A DNA stretch of 64,000 bases from Siphonodentalium dalli (lineage: Eukaryota > Mollusca > Scaphopoda > Gadilida > Siphonodentaliidae): assembly GCA_032622095.1 (NCBI GenBank), contig CP136068.1, positions 112,171,546 to 112,235,545 of the forward strand, read 5' to 3'. Positions within the stretch are counted from its first letter, which is position 1. Each line of letters begins with the position of its first letter. Of this stretch, positions 57,791 to 64,000 are shown in pieces. The notes under the pieces were generated by a model. It did not search any database. It had not been told where the DNA came from and was given only the letters and a program-made list of their open reading frames with translations. The position numbers and the translations under genes are program-made.

Positions 57791-58729
57791 CATATATTTG
57801 CTCCATTGCTAGTAGACCAAGAATTTGTTGATGATTTTGGGATTTGATATGAAAGTCAGTTGTTGGTTGTTACTCAGTATTATTTGCAGAGCATTGACCC
57901 TTTCTATACTAATGTCTTTTCCCTAATCAGTTATGAAAGTATACATTGTAATTCCTTGTTATTAATCTGGAGGGTTGTTCATGAATAATCATCACATAAT
58001 AACACATAATATCAGTGCCAAAATAGTTATTTAATAGAAGGAAATGTTCAGATAATAAGTTCCAACAAACCAGATGTTGTTTATTGACCTTATTATCTGT
58101 ATATTTTCTAAGGGAACTATTCATCAATGAGTATTTAGTATAAAAAGAGGTAAAGCTACCGGTGTTGTGCCTGTCCCAATGGTAAAGTATAAATGTATAC
58201 TTACTGTATGAAAACTCAAAAACAAGTCTACAATCCTTTGATCACATTCTTTAAAATGCATGCAGCTTCAATTTTGGAACAACTAGGGATACAGCACATG
58301 TGTCCTTTCTCCTGGAAATAACAAAGGTCAAACATTCAAACATTTCGCACTCTTCAAATTCCCCCTTCAATTCAACACCATAGAAACTACTCTATTTTTT
58401 TCATTTTCACTTTCTACTATTTCTCACTATAAATTGAAAATACTCAAACCTGATTGAATGAGGGTATGTGTTTGCCATCTTGACACAAATTCATGCCATA
58501 TAATTTGATTCTTGACTGGGGAGGTAAGCATGTACCATTTGGCACCCAACTCATCTACTTCTTTGTCATTTTAAAAACTCCAAATTGTTGAAATTTTGTT
58601 AAAACATAATATGAGGAAACTACTACTAGTAGCTAGTGAATATTTAGTATAGAAAGGGCTGAATTAAAATGGTTTCAAGTATGACTATGAGGAGAATAAT
58701 TATGTGTGTTGTAGTTAATGAGTGATGAG
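57791..58729. other. No gene seen
   Basis: GAATATTTAGTATAGAAAG-type text recurs at about 58130 and 58640 with slight changes. Otherwise nothing recognisable. Confidence 0.4.
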
Positions 58730-58890
58730 AGATGTGGCTTGTTGGTTGTGCCAATAAATTTAGTCATGAAAAGAGTAAAATCCAAGATGGCCACTGGCGA
58801 CCATATTCTTTAACAAATTTCGGAAGCTATCATTCGCTCCCAACTAGAGATAATGCCCAGGAGATCCTTATGATGTTGGTGCAAAATATC
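58730..58890 (+). repeat. Dispersed repeat family E, single unit
   Basis: AGAGTAAAATCCAAGATGGC, CACTGGCGACCATATTCTTT, AACAAATTTCGGAAGC and GGAGATCCTTATGATGTTGG match the consensus of the other three loci. Confidence 0.75.
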
Positions 58891-59798
58891 TCAGATCGAA
58901 GTACTTAATACATGTGCCGATCAGTCATCATCTATATTATTTACTCTGACAGTCAGTGTTTTAATTACAGTCGTGCCATACTCATAGGCCTGGTTCAATC
59001 TGAGGTTGATGTCGCAATCATTTTTGATTACAAATAATAGGTTTCATTTATTCCTCCCAATACTTGTGCGATATGCCCATTCATCCCAATTGTGTCCCGT
59101 TATATACTTTGTGCTGCCATGGGCATATTTTTCAGAATGAATATATTCCACAATCCACATATGATCTTATTGTGGTTGTTTCCAAAAAACAATGAAACAA
59201 TTGAATTCCACCTGCCCTACTTTTCTACCATATGTTACCGGAAACAAAAATATTTTGTTTTAGGCCTATGTAGCTATACTTACAGCACATGTGGTGTCAA
59301 AATAACTTTGGCAACTTTTCGCAATTTGAGCCATGATTGTCATTTTCTTGTCATATTTTATGCTCTCAAGTCAATATTCCACCTTCTCTCTTAGAATCTT
59401 ACTCAGCCCCAAAACTTCAACTTAATCCTTTGAAGATACTTGTACCTTGATGGAATGAAAGAATGAAAGAATGATATAAAAAAAATTATGCAAACGACCT
59501 GTGGTCAGATGCCCGTAGCCTTTTTATATATAACTATGGGTATATGCCAGATGTTACAGTTAAAAAAAAATGCTGTGCTTTTGACAGTGTATTTATCCAT
59601 GGTGTATGTTGATGTGGTTGGCCGTGTTATCTTATATTTTGAAGTGTTATCTTGTTTGACTGGTAATTAGTTTAGCGGTTTCTATGTTTTGTCTGGTCAG
59701 ATGTTACCGGTATGTTTGAGCTTTGTCTGAAATAGAAAACACTTTTTATATTAGAATTTGAGCAACAGGAGCGCAAGGACATCGCATGTCCAGAGTGT
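58891..59798. other. No gene seen
   Basis: A 100-codon ORF (59092-59394) has no domain. A GAATGAAA short repeat lies near 59455-59470. Confidence 0.35.
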
Positions 59799-60170
59799 TT
59801 AAAGACATATTATGTACTTGTTCGGGTGAGTGAAACTGATAAGTTAGTATGCAGGTGCTACACCAACTGGAGGAATGTAACATTCTAATAACATCGAAAA
59901 TCTCAAGCAAATCTACCGTACCACTCCATTGAAAACATCGTCTGAACTGGGCTAAATTGTAATATTTACTACTAGAATCGGGACGCATCTATCGGCGGTA
60001 AACTAACGAAAATGATTTCGCCATCGGCAGTCACTGCATTGAATTAGTATATAAGAATGACAGTGTTTGTTGTCAATTTAGATATAACATTTGTAAAAAT
60101 AACTACTTTGAACAAGATTATTCTCCACTTCTATTTGACCACCCTACCGGAGTGTTTCACATCACTTTAA
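59799..60170 (+). mobile_element. Dispersed repeat family A, copy 3
   Basis: TTAAAGACATATTATGTACT to GTTTCACATCACTTTAA, full length, same orientation as the two other copies. Flanked by TTAA on both sides. Non-coding. Confidence 0.75.
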
Positions 60171-60540
60171 GGGCTTTTAGAGACCGAATATATATTATAT
60201 AGAGATAATGAAATTATATATGTACCGGTATATAGTATATGAGTTGATTGTGATGACTTTCGTGTAGTTTTGTGGTTATGTGTGCACATTCTTATTGTCC
60301 CCCTGATTTCTGTATGTTGTCTACTTTAAAAATATATCTTTTCCAATATGGGTGGCACCAGGATATCTCCCAATTTTATCTACAGGGCAGACTACTGCAG
60401 ATCTCCCCGATGGGGATGGGGCCAACCCTCATGGACAAGCTAGGGGTTGTGGTCCCATCCTGATTTCCAACAAAATCTAATATTGATGATTTCTCATCAT
60501 CAGTGAATGCAAGACCACACCTTTGTCATGGGGTGCCAGA

Positions 60541-61420
60541 CAGGGGCGTGATGACATGGGCTGGTTATGCAGGGGTCTTACCCCCCCCTATAGCCAAACC
60601 TCACACAACATTTAGTTGGAAATTATACCAAAATTAGGTTTGATTTTCCAATGTTCAATTTATTAGTGACATATTTGTTTATTTTAGAACATTTGCATAT
60701 ATTCCTTTCATTTGCAAAACTTTGGACTCAAATGGCCATTAGTTGGCAATTTTCCAACATTTGGGTGGGTATCAGGTTGGCAATTTACCCCAATTTGAAC
60801 ATCTTGAGGCCAGTCTAGATGCTAAGAATGAACAACTTTCATATTCAGAACCACCGGGCCGTCCGACCTATTTGTCTTGTGATGTTCTCAGTGGCCAGTT
60901 AAAGCTGTTAATTAATTTTTTTAAACACAATAAATTGGGGTGCGAATTTTCCTGGCATTCATCAATATCACAGACAATTAGGTGTTGTAATTTTCAGGTT
61001 CCGATCTAAATAAATTCGCATACTGGGCCGAACCATCCTTTTCATCCCCTGCATGGATAGTGGCCACAAGACTACTGATCCATTTAGAATATGCTACCAT
61101 TTACAGTAATGCCCTAATCAATCGACTCCGTAACCACAGCATAATTATTGGTAACTTTCAGGATTTAGTCGGAAATGTGGCTTGTTGCCATTCACCAGAA
61201 AGCTCTCCGAGAGCTTTCCAATGAATGACAACAACCATATTTCCGACTAAATCCTGCTGTGGTTATGGAGTCCATTAATTAGGGCATTACTGTAGTAGTC
61301 TGTGATGGAAATTGTGATGCAAATTGAATTACGAAAACTTAGTTTGTGTCGTTCAAGGGGTTGGGGGGGGGCTTCAGTTGGAAGTACCAAGATGTCGACC
61401 CTCCCCACCAAACCATCTAC
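60541..61420 (+). mobile_element. Family C hAT-type element, copy 3, with nested MITE
   Basis: Begins CAGGGGCGTGATGAC and has family C landmarks: GGCAATTTTCCAACATTTG, TTGAGGCCAGTCTAGATGCT, CCACCGGGCCG, ACTGGGCCGAACCATCC and, near 61360, a G-run followed by GCTTCAGTTGGAAGT. The 3' terminus is decayed and no 8-bp duplication was found. A foldback MITE interrupts it at 61104-61292. Confidence 0.7.
61102..61294. mobile_element. TA-flanked Tc1/mariner-like foldback MITE
   Basis: The 189-bp body 61104-61292 lies between TA dinucleotides, with ends CAGTAATGCCCTAATCAATC and, inverted, CAGTAATGCCCTAATTAATG. The two arms pair over nearly the whole length around CTCTCCGAGAG; the right arm lacks about 18 bases. 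TA duplication with a CAGT start is characteristic of Tc1/mariner-type MITEs. Non-coding. Confidence 0.85.
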
Positions 61421-61612
61421 ATATATATATGTACTCTTAAAAAAAATGTTCTGTTGCGATCACACATTAAAATTGTGTAGCCAAGTAAATATAAGGTGAT
61501 AATTGTGTTGTAGAAATGATACGGACAACAGATCATCAAAAAACGAAATTGTCTCAATGACTTTACTGCACAACCCTTCCATGAATGGAGCTTCTTGAAA
61601 TTTTACAAAAAA

Positions 61613-61670
61613 ACCCTGTGCCAATGCATTATCTGATATATGCGAGTCTCCCATAGGGAGCAATGACAAA
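61613..61670 (+). mobile_element. Decayed remnant of the TTAA palindromic MITE
   Basis: CCCTGTGCCAATGCATTATC, GATATATGCGAGTC and CCCATAGGG match one half-palindrome of the elements at 15954 and 26850. The rest is lost. Confidence 0.65.
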
Positions 61671-62711
61671 CATTTTCCAGACTTGTTTTTGATAATGGCA
61701 AAAATTCAAATGAAGCGACATTTAGAAGAAAGTTAGAAAATCAAAATGGATAATTTACTCACTCCATGTACTGGATTTACCACATACATGTATGTTCAAC
61801 ATGTTAACCCAATCGGGCACATATCGTAGGAGATACGGGGTATTATTACTTTTATATGAGATGTACTAATGGTTATATGGACTTTTATATTATTGGCAAA
61901 TTTATTCATCATTTGTTTCTCGAGCCCCTTTGAGCATTGACTGAAATCTAGAAGGGGCTAATTAGTAATATGTGCCATGTGGATACATTTTGAATGGCTG
62001 ACCACATAAACTCACTGTGCAATGTTATGTGATAGTTGAACATTTTTTCAAAAGTGTTGCTCAAGTTATCTCAGGCGATTTAGACTTGGTCGTGGCAATT
62101 CCAACAAATGGCATATCCCTGGTGAAAATTGGTGGTCAAAACCCAAATATTTAAACTTGACTTGTATTTTTGGGCTAGAGAGATGAAAATTTATTGCTAA
62201 TTTGAACAAAAAGGGAATTGCCTGCGTAAAAATTTGTGGACACAACCCACATACCAAATTTCATTCCCTTCAGTTGAGACTATCTAATGTTATCAACCAA
62301 AAGCGAACATATGGACGGATGAACCAACATTTGGTATTTATGGGTTAATTTAACTTTACTTTAAACATATTTTATTGTAAATTCATTACAACGGGATTGG
62401 GGTACAAGTTTTAACAACTTACAATGTCCCTGCTCCCAGATACAATATATATATATGAATTTAACAAGATGACAGAGAAAATATACATGATAAGGTTGCA
62501 AATTTGGTCTACAAAAGAGAAGAAAACTTGTGTAAAGAGTGTGTGATAATCCGGTTCTGTGTTTGTATAATACTAGCGTTCTGCCCGCCCTCTCTCTCTC
62601 TCTCTCCATGGAAATAGAAACTGAGAAATAGTGGCCTTTGTTTTGAAGGGTATTATGTGCTATATGTTTGCATTTGTTTGGTCCGTAGCTTTAATGTAGT
62701 CAGACAATTAT
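61671..62711. other. No gene seen
   Basis: A (CT)n run lies near 62590-62606. The stretch 62385-62450 (ACAAGTTTTAACAACTTACA, TCCCTGCTCCCAGATAC) resembles 33690-33720 plus 34709-34720, the target into which a hAT element inserted, so both are copies of one repeat. Confidence 0.45.
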
Positions 62712-62737
62712 TTATTCAGTATCAGTATCAGTATTGT
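62712..62737 (-). repeat. TACTGA tandem 3' tail of LINE, overlapping its stop
   Basis: About three and a half hexamers (on the minus strand, ACTGATACTGATACTGAATAA), which both encode the final residues and supply the stop. Short tandem tails mark LINE 3' ends in CR1/L2-like clades. Confidence 0.75.
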
Positions 62738-64000
62738 CCGGTTCAAAACGCTTTGTTGCAGCTATATATGCCTGAACAATGCGGAACATCTTTTCATTCC
62801 TTGATGGAGTTTCACTTGAGTTTCCCCAAAGTAATTGCTTGTAATTGTTAATTTTAAAGTTGAGGTCGTCCAGTTTACGGTATAGTTCTAACCTTTGTAC
62901 ATTATATAGGGGGCAATTTAGGAAAAAGTGCATATCACTTTCATATTCGTATCCACATTTACAGTTTGGGGTATCTGCTATATAATTTTCGAACATATCT
63001 AAGCGGAGATCACTGCAGGAGTTTCTTATCCTACAGTGGAAAATACTATATTTTCGGTTTCCTGATTCAAAATATTTAGGCGGCTTTCGGGTGGGCTCTA
63101 TCATATTTAGGTTATCCTTAAAATCTAGAAGATTTTCAGCATCCGTTATATATGTGGGTAGTTTGTTCCATGAAGTTGCAACGAAGGGGAAGAATGATTG
63201 CTTAAAATGTTCAGTTCTACTATAATATGAATGGAATCTGCCCGGATTTCGCATGTTATAGCTGGAGACTTGTACCGAGCGTGGTGGGAGTAAGCAAGAT
63301 AAATAATATGGAGTTTCGTTATTTATAATTTTGAACATAGTTTGTAATTGGTGCTTCTCTCTGCGAATGTTCAGAGAAGGCCAGCCAGCTTCGCATAGGA
63401 CCGCATTATTGGGAACTGAGCGCGTGAGCCCTGTAACTATTCTAGCGGCATCAACGTGAATCCGGTCAAGTTTATTTAGTAAATATGTCGGCGCGTTTTC
63501 CCAAATTACGTCCGCATAATCTAGGAGAGGCAAGATATAGGCCTTGTATATCTTATCGAGTGTTCTTCGATCTAGGTTGTACTTGTATCTTCTGAGTATC
63601 GATAGTCGCGGGACAACTTTTTTGACTATAGATTCAATTTGGATATTCCAATTTAAATTGCTTTGTATTTCGAGACCAAGGTGTTTATGCGACTCAATTA
63701 TGTCAATTCTTTTATTTTGGAAGGTTAAATCTAGAGGGACCTCTCGAGGGGTCAGGGAGAACAATATTGCCTTAGTTTTGGTTGGATTAAAGTTTACAAG
63801 CCATTTGTTGGCCCAATCTGATATTTTATTAAGGTCTTGGTTTACACTTCTTTCTAGCAGCTTTATGTCATAGTGTTTGGACGTGAGACATGTGTCATCT
63901 GCGTACATTCTTGTTTCGGAATTTAAATTATCTGGGAGATCATTTATATATACCAGGAAAAGGAAAGGTCCGAGTATTGATCCTTGGGGAACTCCGGCTG
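62712..64000 (-). CDS. LINE reverse transcriptase, C-terminal part, cut by window edge
   Basis: Intact minus-strand frame running off the right edge, so the N terminus is missing and the ATG at 63908 is internal. From the edge it reads AGVPQGSILGPFLFLVYIND, then the catalytic YADD box, the thumb (PLLDYADVIWENAP), and C-X1-C-X8-H-X4-C starting CKCGYEYE. It would copy LINE RNA at a nicked target. The ORF's last codons (DTDTDTE) lie within a 3' TACTGA tandem repeat (about 62715-62735). Similarity of layout and C terminus to the element at 222-3785 suggests the same broad clade. No stop is visible, so the element may be recent. Confidence 0.92.
   Translation of the reverse strand, partial: AGVPQGSILGPFLFLVYINDLPDNLNSETRMYADDTCLTSKHYDIKLLERSVNQDLNKISDWANKWLVNFNPTKTKAILFSLTPREVPLDLTFQNKRIDIIESHKHLGLEIQSNLNWNIQIESIVKKVVPRLSILRRYKYNLDRRTLDKIYKAYILPLLDYADVIWENAPTYLLNKLDRIHVDAARIVTGLTRSVPNNAVLCEAGWPSLNIRREKHQLQTMFKIINNETPYYLSCLLPPRSVQVSSYNMRNPGRFHSYYSRTEHFKQSFFPFVATSWNKLPTYITDAENLLDFKDNLNMIEPTRKPPKYFESGNRKYSIFHCRIRNSCSDLRLDMFENYIADTPNCKCGYEYESDMHFFLNCPLYNVQRLELYRKLDDLNFKINNYKQLLWGNSSETPSRNEKMFRIVQAYIAATKRFEPDNTDTDTE

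Overview
The window looks like a gene-poor, repeat-dense stretch of a metazoan nuclear genome, most likely a marine invertebrate and plausibly a mollusc. The base composition is AT-rich, there are no bacterial-style operons, and several lineages of APE-type LINEs, a Ty3/gypsy-like remnant and many non-autonomous DNA transposons are present. The only host-gene-like coding unit of size is an intronless Cys-loop ligand-gated channel of nicotinic type, a family strongly expanded in lophotrochozoans. The taxonomic call is inference from these features, not from a marker gene. No rRNA, tRNA or CRISPR array was recognised.

Layout, left to right. 1-4.4 kb: a LINE with an intact ORF of about 1187 codons (2A-like peptide, endonuclease, reverse transcriptase, C-terminal Cys/His motif). 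4.8-5.8 kb: a 3-copy tandem repeat, a 30-bp perfect palindrome and a broken C2H2 zinc-finger-like segment. 6.6-7.9 kb: a 22-bp minisatellite of about 58 copies. 8-20 kb: dispersed repeat families A and B; a minus-strand Ty3/gypsy-like pol remnant split by a hAT element with an exact 8-bp target duplication; a TTAA-flanked piggyBac-like MITE with nested palindromes; and a second copy of the hAT family. 20-26.2 kb: an L1-type ORF1 and a LINE ORF2 inactivated mostly by nonsense changes. 26-30.2 kb: inverted partners of family B and of the TTAA MITE, then about 2 kb of nested palindromes and a 233-bp tandem duplication. 31-32.2 kb: the channel gene, with one in-frame TAA in transmembrane segment 3.

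32-45 kb: a duplication of the channel's 3' end, a dispersed repeat family (E), two further hAT-type elements, a possible Helitron end, foldback elements, satellite-like tandem repeats and an L1-like LINE fragment. 48-49.6 kb: a 5'-truncated LINE between 138-bp direct repeats. 52.2-54.2 kb: three head-to-tail Helitron-like elements on the minus strand. 54.3-55.6 kb: a degenerate tandem repeat with a period near 310 bp. 57-61.7 kb: a TA-flanked foldback MITE nested in a third hAT-family copy, plus a third repeat A copy. The right edge cuts an intact minus-strand LINE ORF.

Functionally the window records repeated insertion. LINE proteins copy themselves by target-primed reverse transcription, while the hAT, piggyBac, Tc1/mariner and Helitron-like elements here encode nothing recognisable and would need enzymes supplied from elsewhere. 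The channel gene is the one candidate host function, and whether it works depends on whether the internal stop is real.
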